Of a stretch of DNA of 64,000 bases, positions 48,876 through 61,494 are shown piece after piece. The notes under the pieces are model-generated. The model was given only the letters and a program-made list of their open reading frames with translations, was not told the DNA's origin and did not search any database. The stretch lies in NCBI RefSeq assembly GCF_000321225.1, contig NW_004450467.1, forward strand, positions 1,426,654 to 1,490,653, written 5' to 3'. Positions within the stretch are counted from its first letter, which is position 1, and every line of letters starts with the position of its first letter. The stretch comes from Odobenus rosmarus divergens (taxonomy: Eukaryota > Chordata > Mammalia > Carnivora > Odobenidae). The translations under genes were made by a program, and so were the position numbers.

Positions 48876-51199
48876 CCTTAGACAAACATATTTTAATAGG
48901 TGACAAATAAAAGTGATTTGCAGACCAGCGTAGAAACAAAGCCCATAAGCACAGTGGCTCATTTAACCCCTATGCCCCCTATGAATTTGGGGCTTCAACA
49001 GAACTAGAATTTCATTGGAGCCATGTCTGTAGAGACCATTATCCATTTTCCTATCTCCAAATGTAAATACAGAATCAACTCTATAGAATTTCCTCCAGGT
49101 AATCATGGCACTGTAAGCACCAGCAGGAAAAACTGCTTTTGCCTGCATAAAACAGAGTGTACTGACAAGCCAATAGTAAAATCTACTGAAATAATTATAT
49201 AATCAAGATTAGGTCATGGCTTTACTTCAATACAGTAATTATGGTAAGATAATAGAAAGCACTGCTTAGGGACAGTTCACTTTCCTGAAGAGCTATAACA
49301 TGAATATCCACACATTTAAAAGAATAAAAAAGATACTACTTTCTGGAGACAGAACATGAAACTAAAGCCTCTTAAAGTCTCCCCCAGACTTATGAATCCT
49401 TGAGTATTCTTATCCCATTGAAATGGGCTCTGATACATCTGACATTTCCCTCTTTGCACACTTTTCTAATTGATGTACAATAATTGCTGTAAATATCCAT
49501 TACAGTTTTCCTTGTTTTTCCTTTTAATCCTTCTTTTCAGTGTTTGGGTGCCACTTCCAGCCCCTACTCTGATTCCTATTTCATCAGTTTCCATTCAATG
49601 TTCCCTGCATCTCTCCATACACCTATATGTGAGTTTAGACATTCTTGTGCATTATAAAGACAATAGCAACCCAAACTATGAATAAGCTGAGAGGGAAAAC
49701 ACAATGACTTCAAAAGACAAACAATTTTGAAATAGACATTTGCACATTACTTTGAAGGCAAAAGCACTTAAGTTATTGCAATACTTTATGTTCTGCTTGT
49801 ATCATCAACCACCCACTCGCTCTCTCTCATTCTATAAACTCTGGGGAGGGAAAAATAATGCTAAATTGAAACTTGCCCTGGATGAATACACATAAATGAC
49901 TTGTTTAAGACACCAAAAAAAAAAAAATTAAGAAGGTGGTAAATAAGGCTTTTTCGTTTAAGAGAAAAAAGATATCAAAGAATAGAGTTTAACTCTTTAG
50001 AATACAGTCAGTTAAAGCTTTCTAAATCAGCCAAGGGCTGTAGCTAGGCAACATGGTTCTTCACTGTGCTCGAAAAGGGGGCTGCGAAGCATCAGTAGCC
50101 TCATTTCTCACTGAAAGCTTTGACAAGTTTCCACCATATTTTATATAATTGTAGCAGAGGGAGTGCCAGATTACATCTGATTTGCTGTCATAATGGGATT
50201 TTTTTCCCACATAAGCTAATGATGCAAAGCTATATTTAACCCCCCAAAGTCACCCTCAAGCACTTACTGTATATATTCTGATTGCTTCTCATATCTAGAA
50301 TTGGACAAGTAGCAATTTTTCTGCTACTGAATATGACAAAAGCAAAGGTTTAATAGGTAGATTTTTTCTCCTGATTGGCTCCATTATAAATTTAGCTACA
50401 TATTCCAAATATGCTCACTAGCTTCTCTCACCAAATTGAGAAGATCAAGAAAGTCTGCTGCTTTGAGTTCATATGCATTGGTATATGCAAGTCAATTCTC
50501 TTGCCCCAGCCCACTCTAGTTTGCTGAATATGCTATTCATTTCCCACCTTTAAGCTGGGCCCCACTCTAACCCTAGATCACAGAGAAGTTTGGAGCATTT
50601 AAGGTGTTTGTCTTCAGCAACAGTTTAGAGTCTAAAATATATTTATATACGATCATAAATATAGTGGATTCCTTTGATATCTCTGTACCCAGTGAGCTGC
50701 AATCCTCCATATTCACCTTTGTTTTATTCCTCCGTTCTGATGTATATTCTAATTCCCTGCTGGAAGCAGGTCCCTTCCCTTAACACCTGCCCTCTTAGCT
50801 GATGCCTGAACAGGAACGTACAGCCCTCACCAACCTTTGTCTAAGGAGATGGATCATATCCCTTGAATCCTGTTTCAAACTGTACATTTCTACAACCCCA
50901 AGTCATGCCATACTTTGAAACAAGAGTACCACCACTGGCAAGAAACTTCTGATGCAGCCACTCACACACCTACAAGATGGAACCTTCTGTATATCGGCTC
51001 TAATCCAAATTCGTATGTGAGCTTGCCACACCTTTTGGAAATTTGTTTTGGCCACCTGAGAATTAGATCAGTTCTACATGTAAGATTCCAGCATGCCCCC
51101 TAGCTAAGCTCCCATGGGTAAAACTAAAACACCAACAGTATCAGCCATTTGGCCACTACCAGTCAGTAATTCTCTTTCCAAACAACCAATGATCACCTA
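48876..51199. other. Unique intronic sequence, possible conserved element near 50000-50280
   Basis: No repeat named across 2.3 kb. The block 50000-50280 is complex (TAGCTAGGCAACATGG, TGCTGTCATAATGGGA, AATGATGCAAAGCTAT) and might be a conserved noncoding element; not testable by eye. Confidence 0.45.
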
Positions 51200-51201
51200 T
51201 A

Positions 51202-51669
51202 CAGTAGTCCCTCCTGATCTGCGGGGCATACATCCCAAGACCCCAGTGGATGCTTGAAACTGCAGATAGTACCAAGCCCTATATATACCATGTTTGTTTT
51301 TTTTTTTACTATACCTACATATCTATGGTAAAGTTTAATTTATAAACCAGGCACAGTAAGATATGAACAATAACTAATAATAAAATAGAAAAATTATAAC
51401 AATATACTATAATGAAAATTATGCGAACATTTCTCTCTCTCAAAATATGTTATTGTATTCCATTCCCCCTTCTTCTTATGATGATGTGAGATGATAAAAT
51501 GTCTATGTGATGGGATGAAATGAGGTGAGTGACAAGCATTGGGATGTACCCTCAGGCTGCCACTCACCTTCTGACAACAAATCAGGAGGACCATCTGCTT
51601 CTAGACCGCAGCTGAATACAGGTACCGAAACTATGGAAAAGTGAAACCGCAGGTAAGGGGGGACAACTG
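51202..51669 (+). mobile_element. Complete Tigger-type (TcMar) MITE with TA target duplication
   Basis: 468 bp with terminal inverted repeats CAGTAGTCCCTCCTGATCTG and CAGTTGTCCCCCCTTACCTG (right end, reversed), flanked by TA at 51200-51201 and 51670-51671 as expected of Tc1/mariner-class insertion. No transposase frame. Strand is nominal. Confidence 0.92.
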
Positions 51670-51671
51670 TA

Positions 51672-52790
51672 CTACCTTCCTATAGTTTAAATTCCTGACC
51701 TACCATTTCCTGGTTTTATGACCTTAGTCAAGTTACTTAAAGCCGTTTTAAGTCTTAGTTTCCTCACCTAGAAAATAGGAACAAGCATACCTAGTTCACA
51801 GCATAATTATTAAATAAATATGTCTTATTATTATTAAATAATTATTTTCTTATACAGAAACTGAAAAACAAACTTGTATCAACAGGTCACTTTCTTTTTG
51901 GGGATGTCACAGCCTCCTCAGGCTTGGGCTAAAGAAAACCTAGTTACTACCAAGTACTATCAAAAGTGACTGTACCTATAGCACTCATGAATAAGATCTT
52001 GTAAGAGTTTGGGGTTTTTTTTTAGAAAAACATTTTATGTAGTCCATGAAGTTCATAAAACGGAAACCTATAAATCAAGACTTAATGGTTTTATATCTCA
52101 GATAAATAGGTAGATAATACAGATGGACAGATAAAGATAGACCTATCTATCCAGAGAGTCTGTTCACCTTGAACAGACAGGTGGCGCTCCACTTTGTACG
52201 TTATAACTCATATACTTCAAAGGTCCCAACATTAGATAAACAGCTTCAAGGTTGGTGATACAATTCAATGACATGGCATGTATACAAAAGAGTGTTATTC
52301 AGGAGCAGATACCAAATATCATGACCTTGTCATCGCTGAAAAAAATGGTTTTATCTCCTACTCTAAGGTATGTGATTACTTCATAAGCAAAGGAAGCAAA
52401 TTAGCTTAAAGAAAAATTAATGACACTCCCCTCCTTTCTGACTCAGATTATCCCAGATCAACAATCTAATGTAACTAAACATCTTTTGGCTTTTCTTTCT
52501 CATTTCCATCAAACTTATCAGTCCTGTATCACCATGCCCAACGTGCTTAATGAGTAATTAGAAATCGAATCCTATAAGCTAGTTCAAGTGAAGGGGCAAT
52601 GATGAATAATAGTTTGCTTTACTGTTATCACAGAGAAAAATCAGAAAATCTCAGGTTTGAGAAATTCAGGTACAACCACAGGCAGTGTGAGCATTCAAGG
52701 TATTATCAATGCAAGGAAAATCAAAGTGTTTTCGGATGGAAGCACATTTTCGTGTTTTCCATTACAATATGCTAGGAGTATAAAAACTTA
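51672..52790. other. Unassigned intronic sequence
   Basis: A MIR-like scrap (AGTCAAGTTACTTAAAGCCG, TTTCCTCACCTAGAAAATAGG) lies at about 51700-51830; otherwise nothing is recognised. Confidence 0.45.
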
Positions 52791-52794
52791 GGGT

Positions 52795-53900
52795 TGTAGA
52801 GACACTAAAGAGGCATCAAGTCCAACTATTTAGTCACGCTGCATCAAGTTTTTATGAGCCCTGCAAAAGTTTGTTAAGTGGTACCTTTCAGTGTTGAAAA
52901 TACTAAAGCCTATAGCATCCTCATCAAGTGGTCATCCTGGTACTGTGTGATTAAACTCCAACATTCACATTTACAATTGCATGTTTAAAAATATATATGT
53001 ATTCTCAATTTTTGAACAATTCTGATTGTTAAAATGTTCCACTTACACTTAGCTAAACAGAGCCTTCTGTTGTCACTGCTGGCTTACTGATAAGTCACAG
53101 TCTAGCTCCTGGGTCCTTTGACGAAAAAAACATAAAAAGTCACATAATAGCTACTTTCATGTTTGAAAATAGCTGTCAGATCATCCCTGGGTCTTCTAAC
53201 TAGAAAAAATCTTTAATTTGGGTCTTCGAAAAACAATGTTTCAAAGCCCTTGCTAATATACTATATATTCAATTTCTATATTCCTTGTCACACTATTTGA
53301 GGTATTTTCTGTTAAGTTTAGAATACAGTGAGATGTGAACCTCTCAACATCTCAAGAACAACCTATGACTAAGACTGGCTTTTGCTATTGCTGTTTTGCA
53401 GCCACACCATATTACTGACTCATACTGAACTTTCAACTGTTCTCCCAAATATTATTGTTTATATGTGCTACAACTAAACCATTTTATTCTTCCTATGTTT
53501 GAAAAGATAGATTTTTGTACTCGTATTCAGGATCTTACCTTTGTTCCTATTAACTTTCATTGATAGAGATGTCCATTTCTCCAACTCAGCAAAATCTTTT
53601 TAGTCTCTGATTTTTAACGTCTGATGTATTTGTTATTCTTAATTACTTGTCTCCTACATCATTTTTCAAAGAATTGATGAACTTTCTGACCAGTGCAAGG
53701 CCCCAAATAAAACTCTACAACAAACTGCTACAACCTTCACTGCAAGTTAACATCAGTCCATTCAGTCACTTTCTATGTACAGCTTTAGACTTAAACACAA
53801 ATCCAAAGCCTAAGCTTAATTCCTCTCTTCAGTGAGAGAGACACTAGATTTTCACAGCTGTTAATGCAATGCCTATGTACCCTGTCTAAAGTGACACTGA
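52795..53900 (-). mobile_element. CR1/L3-type LINE remnant, antisense (3' end into reverse transcriptase)
   Basis: AGGCATCAAGTCCAACTATT at the left is the complement of the CR1/L3 3' terminal text. Further right GCAGCCACACCATATTACTG, ACTCATACTGAACTTTCAAC, TTGTACTCGTATTCAGGATC and TCATTTTTCAAAGAATTGAT keep the order of the antisense CR1/L3 ORF2. About 1.1 kb can be followed with many indels. Assignment is from memory of the family. Confidence 0.65.
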
Positions 53901-54059
53901 CATAGGACAATATCCCATAATCTCAGCTACCCAATTCCCAAAGTTAAATGTACTTTGTAATCTAAGACTCCCCGTACATGCTCACTCCTAATCCAAAGTA
54001 GATTTATCCCATTATATGTTTCCTAGAAAATAACAAGAAGTATAAGATAGTCGTATTTA
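53901..54059. other. Unassigned intronic sequence
   Basis: Nothing recognised. Confidence 0.4.
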
Positions 54060-54064
54060 AAAAA

Positions 54065-54475
54065 ATAGGCTCTGGGGCACCTGGGTGGCTCAGTTGATTA
54101 GGCATCCAATTCTTGATTTTGGCTCAGGTCATGATCTCAGGGTTGTGGCACTGAGCCCACTTTGGCCTCCGTGCTCAGCAAAGAGTCTGCTTGAGATTCT
54201 CTCTCTCTCCCTCCCACTGCTAACTCACACGTGTGCTCTAAAATAAATAAATTTCAAAAAATGTGTTCTGGAATCAAACAAATCTGACCTCTAATTCCAA
54301 TTCTGCCAATTACTAACTGTGTGATTATAGGCAAATTATTTAACCTCTCTAGGCCTACCTATCTCATCAGTAAAATGGGGACTATAAAGATAAAATTAAT
54401 GCATGTAAAACATGTGGAACAAAGCATATAGAACAGTTCTTGACCCAAAGCAAGTGCTACTAACTAGTTGCATAC
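54065..54475 (+). repeat. MIR, split by a CanSINE
   Basis: AGGCTCTGG at the left and, after the SINE, TTCTGGAATCAAACAAATCT, AACTGTGTGATTATAGGCAA and ATCAGTAAAATGGGGACTAT form one MIR. The element continues to a second SINE at 54475. Confidence 0.85.
54074..54258 (+). mobile_element. CanSINE inside the MIR
   Basis: Head GGGGCACCTGGGTGGCTCAG and a short tail. Degraded 16-bp target duplications (three mismatches) at 54060-54075 and 54256-54271, consistent with an old insertion. Confidence 0.93.
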
Positions 54476-54642
54476 ATTATTTTTTTTTTAAAGATTTTAT
54501 TTATTTATTTGAGGGGGGGGTCAGAGGGAGAAGCAGACTCCCTGCTCAGCAGGGAGCCCGATGCGGAACTCGATCCCGGGACTCCAGGATCATGACCTAA
54601 GCCGAAGGCAGACGCTCAACCAACTGAGCCACCCAGACGCCC
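54475..54642 (-). mobile_element. CanSINE, antisense
   Basis: T-rich tail, CTCCCTGCTCAGCAGGGAGC and head complement GAGCCACCCAGACGCCCC. Perfect 11-bp target duplications CTAGTTGCATA at 54464-54474 and 54643-54653. It faces the SINE at 54074 tail to tail. Confidence 0.96.
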
Positions 54643-54653
54643 CTAGTTGCATA

Positions 54654-55254
54654 ATTATTGATATTAATATTAAAAAGAAGCTTTATTTTTAAGATTTTGA
54701 TAAAATCTCTTGAATTGAAACAATAGAAAAGTGAAACCCATCCACAGTCTTTACTGTGGATTCATCCATTTCCAACTGTAACCTTTGATTTGGGGGGGGG
54801 TTGTTTGTTTGCATTGACAATCCTCACTGTGAGCCAAAAAGGAAAAAGGAGTCTCTGAATATAACAATCAATCTGCCACCTTCTAATAGATACTCTCAGG
54901 ATTCTTCAAATTGACTCTCTCCATCCTCTTCTTCCCAGCTCCATAAAGTTCTAGACAGAGGTACCATGAACAATGAAAATATAGATTTTTTTCCTTTGAG
55001 ACTGCATGTGCCCTCTCCCTTTCAGTCTACCCATCTTCTACAAATAATAGCTACCTTATACAAATCACTCTGCACATAATTCCCACAGTTACAAATTTCA
55101 CTTCTTAAAATTAAAAGGGCTCGTTTTCAGGGGAGGAAAAGGTTGGCTGCTTCTTACCAGTTTTCTACTCATCTACTAATACATTCCAAAAAGACTTTCT
55201 TATATAATGTCACTTTTCTCTATCCCAAAATTCTTATTAATCCTTAATCCATGC
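54654..55254. other. Unassigned intronic sequence
   Basis: A G-run near 54793 stands out; no family recognised. Confidence 0.45.
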
Positions 55255-55730
55255 TGGAGGACTTCATTCTTTTCCCTATTATATATCATGGATATCATTC
55301 CATGTCAACAAATGAAGAATGATATCATTTTAAATAGCAATATAGTATTGTATTTTTTGCCTGCATCCTAACTTATTTAACCAATTCTTTATTGTTATAC
55401 ACTTAAGGTGTTTCAAAATTTTTATTACAATAAATAATATTGTAATAAGTAGTCCAGTACATATATACTTATGCCAGTTTTTTAATATTTCCTTATAAAG
55501 CTTACTCAAAGTAGAAATGAAAGAAAAAGAACAGATGGGACAAAGAAGAATGCAATTCTTAATGGTGATATGTTTTTACCATATTTCTAGAAAGTTTGAG
55601 AAAAATTTGCATCCCTATCAGTAATGCATGAGAATGTCCATTTTGCAAAAAACCTCACCAACACTGAGCATTATATATATTTTTTTTTACTGTTTGCCAG
55701 TTCAATAGGTAAATTCTTGCACTTCTGGAA
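55255..55730 (-). mobile_element. Old L1 fragment, antisense
   Basis: ATATATCATGGATATCATTC, TTATTTAACCAATTCTTTAT and CCCTATCAGTAATGCATGAG follow an antisense old L1 ORF2 C-terminus/3' region. An insertion of other sequence near 55500-55560 is likely. Confidence 0.65.
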
Positions 55731-55914
55731 GATGTGCAAAGACTTGTCTTTTATGATAGGGATTATTCATTCATTCCTGTGTCTCAAAAATTAATGTATG
55801 GTATTTTAGTCCCTTAGCAAAGTTAGTATTTTAAAAAGTTAAAGTCAATTGATATATTTTTAAGCTCTCTGGTTCCCTCTAGAATGAAATGATTTCTTTT
55901 AAATTATGGATTTC

Positions 55915-55995
55915 CTCTGTCGTGTTTAGCACTGTATATCTCCACACACTAAAACAGTGCCTGGCATATAGCACGTACTAATAAATATGAAATTT
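55915..55995 (+). mobile_element. L2 3' end scrap
   Basis: ACAGTGCCTGGCATATAGCA followed by ACTAATAAATATGA is the L2 3' terminus. Confidence 0.75.
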
Positions 55996-56745
55996 ATGAC
56001 ACTGAATTTATGAAAAATATGACACTGAATGAATGAAAAAAATGAATTTGAATTAATCTATTAGAAAATGTGTCCCATGTAAAAGAAAACATCTGTCTTG
56101 TTAATTATAATAATAAGGGTCAATAAGAATAATTGTTCAGCAAACTTTTAAAGTGGGCCTCAAACAGAAGCCTAGGATACCATATTTAGAGGTGAACAGG
56201 CTAAAGTCAGAACTGGGTAGCATGAGGCAATGTTCGAAAGAGCAGCCCAAGATTTGACCAGAACCTAACATACAAACCAGCTTTCAACTAGGCATACAGA
56301 AAAACATAACAGTCTTCCGATAGTGATTTTGGATCTTCCTATCAGTGATTCCCTTCCTCCCCTTCTCCCTCTTCATCTCTGTCCCTATCCCCCTCTTTCC
56401 CCCAACACAAGATGGCAATAGCCACTGTTGAACTCTTGGCTCAGTTGCTGGAAACACCTTTCTGTAATTGAGAAAGCCAGCTTTCCCTTAACAGACTTTC
56501 TAGGTACCCTGGTACTGTTATTTGGGAATAGTAACCCTACTTTGGGAACAACTCCAGAATATCTAGTCCAAATAACTCTTAGGAGCATACTGAAAAACTC
56601 TGGAAAATATAATCAGTTTCTAATAATTTAAGAAAGAAGGACTATGTAACAAAATCAAACAAGTTAGGGCTTTACGAACTTCAGAAACAAATGGGGATCC
56701 ATATAGTAGTGGTATGGCCTTTTTTTGTTAAGCCTAGTAAAGCAA
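55996..56745. other. Unassigned intronic sequence
   Basis: Includes a pyrimidine-rich patch at 56340-56402; otherwise nothing recognised. Confidence 0.45.
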
Positions 56746-56749
56746 GGAT

Positions 56750-56960
56750 AATTGACTAAACCAGGGACTATTTAGCCTAGAAGAAAGAAGACTTAGAAGC
56801 AGACTGACAGCAATCTTCAAATATCTGAATGAATGACTACTAGAAAGAAAAAAATTTTAACTCTATTTTTGGGCAATCCCAGTCGGAGAAATCAAAAGCT
56901 GTGGCTGTATGTTATAGGGAGGCCATCTAGCAACAGAGTGGGCTGCCTCCATTAATTCAA
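56750..56960 (+). mobile_element. CR1/L3-type LINE fragment, sense
   Basis: GACTATTTAGCCTAGAAGAA, ATCTTCAAATATCTGAATGA and AGAGTGGGCTGCCTCC correspond to the conserved CR1/L3 ORF2 end (protein text like FSLEKRRL...KYL). It is a third remnant of this clade and in the opposite orientation to the other two. Confidence 0.7.
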
Positions 56961-57035
56961 CAAATATGTCAGGTACTGCTAAGCACGAGTGAACACCTGA
57001 TCATTGCCCTATATTCTAGTAGGAGGGTATGACTT
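56955..57035 (-). mobile_element. L2 3' end scrap, antisense
   Basis: TTCAACAAATATGTCAGGTA and TATATTCTAGTAGGAGGG match antisense L2; it directly follows the CR1/L3 piece. Confidence 0.6.
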
Positions 57036-57397
57036 CACGTTAACCATATTTTGTATTAGTAATGAAGGGAAAAAAAGTTTTACTACAAATACAGAAGAAT
57101 GAATATCTAAAAAATTGCCAGTATTTACTTTTCTCCATTTACTGAAAGATATTTAGTTTTCAGTGTAAAATAATGGCATTAAAAAAATAGTTTGCTAGTT
57201 TCTCAAGATTTATTTTCAACTGAGATAAGAGAGTAGATCATAAGAATGCCTGCATAAGCCAAAATTCAAGTTTGTCCTTAAACGTCCCTTAGTGGATTTG
57301 AAGGCAGTCTTACTATAAGAGGAAATTCAAAGATTTGAAAGGTTTCAATAATCTGTGTTTTTCGACTACACTATAAGCTAGACCATATTCTAAAACA

Positions 57398-57575
57398 CAG
57401 CTGTCCACTACACTAGTCAATATGGTAGCTTAAGTTACATGTGGCTACTATACATTTGAAATCAGCCTAGGAAGGACCTGAATTCTTCATTTTGTTTAAT
57501 TTTAACTGCTTTACATTTCAATAGCCATCATGCGGCTAGTGACCACTATAGAAAACAGCAGAGTTCTAGAGATAG
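57398..57575 (+). mobile_element. MER3-like hAT element
   Basis: CTGTCCACTACACTAGTCAA, GTTACATGTGGCTACTATAC and TGCGGCTAGTGACCACTAT are the palindromic ends and subterminal motifs; same family as 41.88 kb. Confidence 0.8.
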
Positions 57576-59277
57576 GTTAACAATAATATTTGTAATGCAG
57601 AACCTTTCTAGAGAAAAGAAGAGATTAAAAAGAAAAGAAAAGTTTGGTGAGATTGCAGCCACAAGATGAGAACTAACATACAGCTGTTTCTATGCAATTT
57701 CACTCAGTCAAATTGAGTTCAGTAAGCAATCTCTGGAAAAGTACTCTAAATCCTACTGCAGCCAAATGAGTAAGCTATATTCTGTATATAAGATGGCTTC
57801 CAAAAGAGAATGATTGACTCCTTCTGCTTTCCTTAGATTTTTGCATTAAATTTTTTTCTTGTGCACTAAATGACATCTTTTCTTACATCTTTAACTTTCT
57901 AAAAATATATCTTTAGAGATTAATTAACTTAGACTTAATGGAGTAGTAAAGAGTTACAAGTGGAGTCCCATCTAACAGTAGAAAAAAGAGATATCAGAAA
58001 ACCATCTTAGAACTATATAAAACCACTGGCTGAGCTGACAACACAACCATTCAGGTGTTTCTAAATAGAACAGAAAATCTGATAACCTCAAGAAGTATTC
58101 TCCAAAGCCAAGGACACAGGAGGTTAATTGACATGTGAAAAGAAAATAGAACTTCTATTTATATTTAAACTTTTAAAAAATAGGAAATCATGCTTTACTA
58201 ATTTAAGACTTGGAAAAACATTCATGCTCTTACTCAGTCCACATGTCATATGACCACAAGACTGGTAAGTCACTTGAGGTATCCTGAAGGAAAGCTAGAA
58301 GTTCCCAGGCGCCATTATTGACAGTGGTTAACTGGTTCCTTCATCTACTTTCAAATTTCAATGTATTACTATTTACATCTGACCATCTAAGTGGATTTAC
58401 AGAGTATATTATTTTAAATTGTAAAACATTTACAGTTCTTCAAAATGAGATGGTGTGCAACCTGGAAAAACTTTTCCCACACAAAGATTTTCTGATTATC
58501 TCAAAGGGAACTACTTGTTTCTAAACTAAAAGACTAGTAATGCATTACTCTTAAAAAAAAAAAAAAAAGAAAGAAAGAAAATGCTCCAAATTTGCTGACC
58601 TGCTCCTACAATGACAAGTGGTTGTCAGTAGTGCCTATGCAGCAGGTATTTCCAAAAATACATATAAGCTGTTCCTTCAAAGTAAAAGCGACAGTTTAAT
58701 AATCCATGAGAAAGCTGTCTGAAGTGAGCATTTTGAAAATGTGCATTTGGAAATGTTTTCAGTGTTATGTGGTTTTCATTGCCAAAAACTATAAATACTC
58801 ACTAACCATAGAGTTTAAAGTTGGAAATAAAATCTCCTAATCTGTTTGAAAATATTCCTCACAAAAGTGTGAATGGACTTTTTAACCTATTCCCTTAAAA
58901 TATTAAAATTCCCAGCTTTTCAAATAGTTTGTAAGGACCAACTGACATCAGGTTAGATGAAAGACTGCCAGCTGAATTTTGCAAAAACCTGTGCAAAACT
59001 GGTACATGGAACTGAAAAATGAACACTGTCATTTCGCAAACACAGTCAACAAATTATTTCTTCAATTTGGAAAGACATATCCTCATGAGGCATATTTTCA
59101 ACCATGACAGACATTAAAACAAAGTACAAAAATAAACTGAACTTAGAGACCTCTGAATCATTGCATTACTAAGTATTAAACTAAGATTTCAAAAAATGAT
59201 GAAGCATAATTGTGAATCAGTTAATTTACTGTTCTCTTTAAAGATATAATATTTATAATATATAATCTACATTAAAA
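57576..59277. other. Unique intronic sequence
   Basis: No repeat recognised except an A-run with GAAA units at 58552-58581. Confidence 0.5.
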
Positions 59278-59287
59278 TATTATTTTA

Positions 59288-59485
59288 GGAATGCCTGGGT
59301 GGCTCAGTTGTTAAGCATCTGCCTTCAGCTCAGGTCATGATCCCAGGGTCCTGGGATCGAGCCCCTCATCGGGCTCTTTGCTCTGCGGGAAGCCTGCTTC
59401 TCCCTCTCCCACTCCCCCTGCTTGTGTTCCCTCTCTCACTGTGCCTCTCTCTGTCAAATAAATAAATAAAATCTTTAAAAGTATG
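59288..59485 (+). mobile_element. CanSINE
   Basis: Head GAATGCCTGGGTGGCTCAG, body close to the young left copy at 47.56 kb, (AATA)n tail. 10-bp target duplications TATTATTTTA at 59278-59287 and 59486-59495. Confidence 0.95.
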
Positions 59486-59495
59486 TATTATTTTA

Positions 59496-59848
59496 TCTTT
59501 ATCTCAACCTAAGTTTTCTAATTTATAATATATAGAATATATAAATATAAGAAAAACATACTTTCTAGATTAAAAATACACATATACTATGGGTGGATAC
59601 TTAGAGCATTTTTACTAATAGAATACAATCAAAAAGTTTCAAGGCCACTGTCCTACTTTAAATAGTGATTTTTAAAAATTCTTATAATGGAAACAAAGCA
59701 AAAGAAAACCTTTAAAACAAAAATGAATATCAATTTATTTTAATGTTTTTAATAAACTATCTGTAAGAGAGGATTTTGTGTACTCAGCACAAACAATGAT
59801 ATGAAAATAGGCCAGGAATTATTTAAATGAATGCTGACAACGTGATCA
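59496..59848. other. Unassigned AT-rich sequence
   Basis: Nothing recognised. Confidence 0.5.
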
Positions 59849-59849
59849 A

Positions 59850-60110
59850 GTCCCTGTTGCAATGATCTGGATCACTTACAAAAACAGCCAGAATAATCCT
59901 GCAATCCAGTTCAGGATGTCGGTTCAGATCCTGTTTTACTATGCCCTTTAAAAAATACTTAGTGGCCTCCTAGTTCCTGTAAAGACCCAAACTCATTGAG
60001 AAATTATTTTCCTCACTAACCATTCCATGCCTTTCTAAAATGCTCCTGAGGCTTTTGTCATTGGTCACATGCTACTTACCTGTTTCCAACATCAGACTCA
60101 CTGTTCTGGT
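59850..60110 (+). mobile_element. L2 LINE fragment
   Basis: CAATGATCTGGATCACTTAC, AGTGGCCTCCTAGTTCCTGT and CCCAAACTCATTGAGAAATT resemble the sense L2 3' region. Diverged. Confidence 0.5.
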
Positions 60111-61490
60111 TTAAGATACCCTAAAGGCTAAAAATTCAACACACCAGAAACATTTTAAAAGTGAAAAGATGCCTCAATATAACTAAAATGTGTGACTTCC
60201 ACTAGTATTTATAAAAGAAGAATGTTAAACATTGGTAAGATAAAACCCACAATAAACGTGATAAGGGTCTCTGTTTCTAATGATATGGATATTCATAAAG
60301 ATAGGCCCCTACACCCTACAAATATCATGTTAACTACTTCCCAAAATAAGCCAGTTTACACAGAGATCTTTGGGGTCCATAACAGAAAATATGTGAACAA
60401 AGGAGAGCCAGTGCAGATGAAAAATATCCCGAACAAGTGATTTTTCTTTGTTTCCCCAAGCAATAAAAAGGTCAAGAGAAGCCAGTCTTCATCTCCAACT
60501 CACGTCAGTACAGAGAAGGACTGAAAGACCACTGCTAGTCCCTAGACTGAAGATGAGGTATGGAATTGTTGCAGATGCCTAGCGTGACCAGCACCAACTA
60601 CAGGACCTCAGAAAAGCCCAACAAAACAGTGTGAAGAGCTCCAACAGCAGCCCTAGTCAAACTACCTACCAAGGGCCTCCAGGGCCCAGCCCAGAACACC
60701 AACGTCTCCCACTCCCAATTCTAGCACATGGGAAGGGAAGGGGGTGAAGAGAGCCAGAGTCTAAATCAAAATATGCATTTTGTACATTCACTGTTTATTG
60801 ATGTTATTATTGATCACTGAGCCTCTTTTAACAATATTTTCAAATGCGATTCATTGAACTGTCAGTAGTCTTATAGGATATGTTTTCCCAGTTTTTTAGG
60901 AATCTGATAAGTATAATGCTCATATATACAATGCAAAATGTTACATATTTCAATGTAATTCTTCTTAACCAGAACAGAGGATAATATTTTATCTTGAAAT
61001 AACTTAGTCTATTTGGAAGTTTTAAAAAGATACAACACCCAGAAAATTAATAATCCTGGTACAATGAAAATAAATCAATCTTCCAGAAGGAGAAAGAGAT
61101 TCTTGCAATATAACCATCTAGTCAAACAGATGTGCTATAAGGAAAAAAAAAAAAACTGCACCAAGATCATTACTGAAACAAGGCTATACAGAAATGAGCA
61201 CATACAGATCAATATCCACACAACCACACCCATGCAGAAAAAAAATTCCACCCTAGCTAAAAGACAAACCTAAATGGTTATATGCTATTAGCACAGAAAT
61301 AATAATCAAGCTAAAGATGTTCACTACATCAGTGATTGAAATTCGTATCTTTAGAAATGCCAGAACCATCCACAGGGAAGCGGAAACTCAGAAAAGTTCA
61401 AAATCAAAAGAACAAGGAGTGAAAGGAAGCAAAAAGAGGACCTTAACTTCTATGAATTGACAAGACCAAAACATTTCACTTACATAATTT
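60111..61490. other. Unassigned sequence with a more GC-rich island at 60470-60760
   Basis: The island contains codon-like text (reading SSNSSPSQTTYQGPPGPSP on the plus strand) but is broken by stops. I could not connect it with a gene; a decayed retrocopy is possible. Confidence 0.35.
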
Positions 61491-61494
61491 GAGT

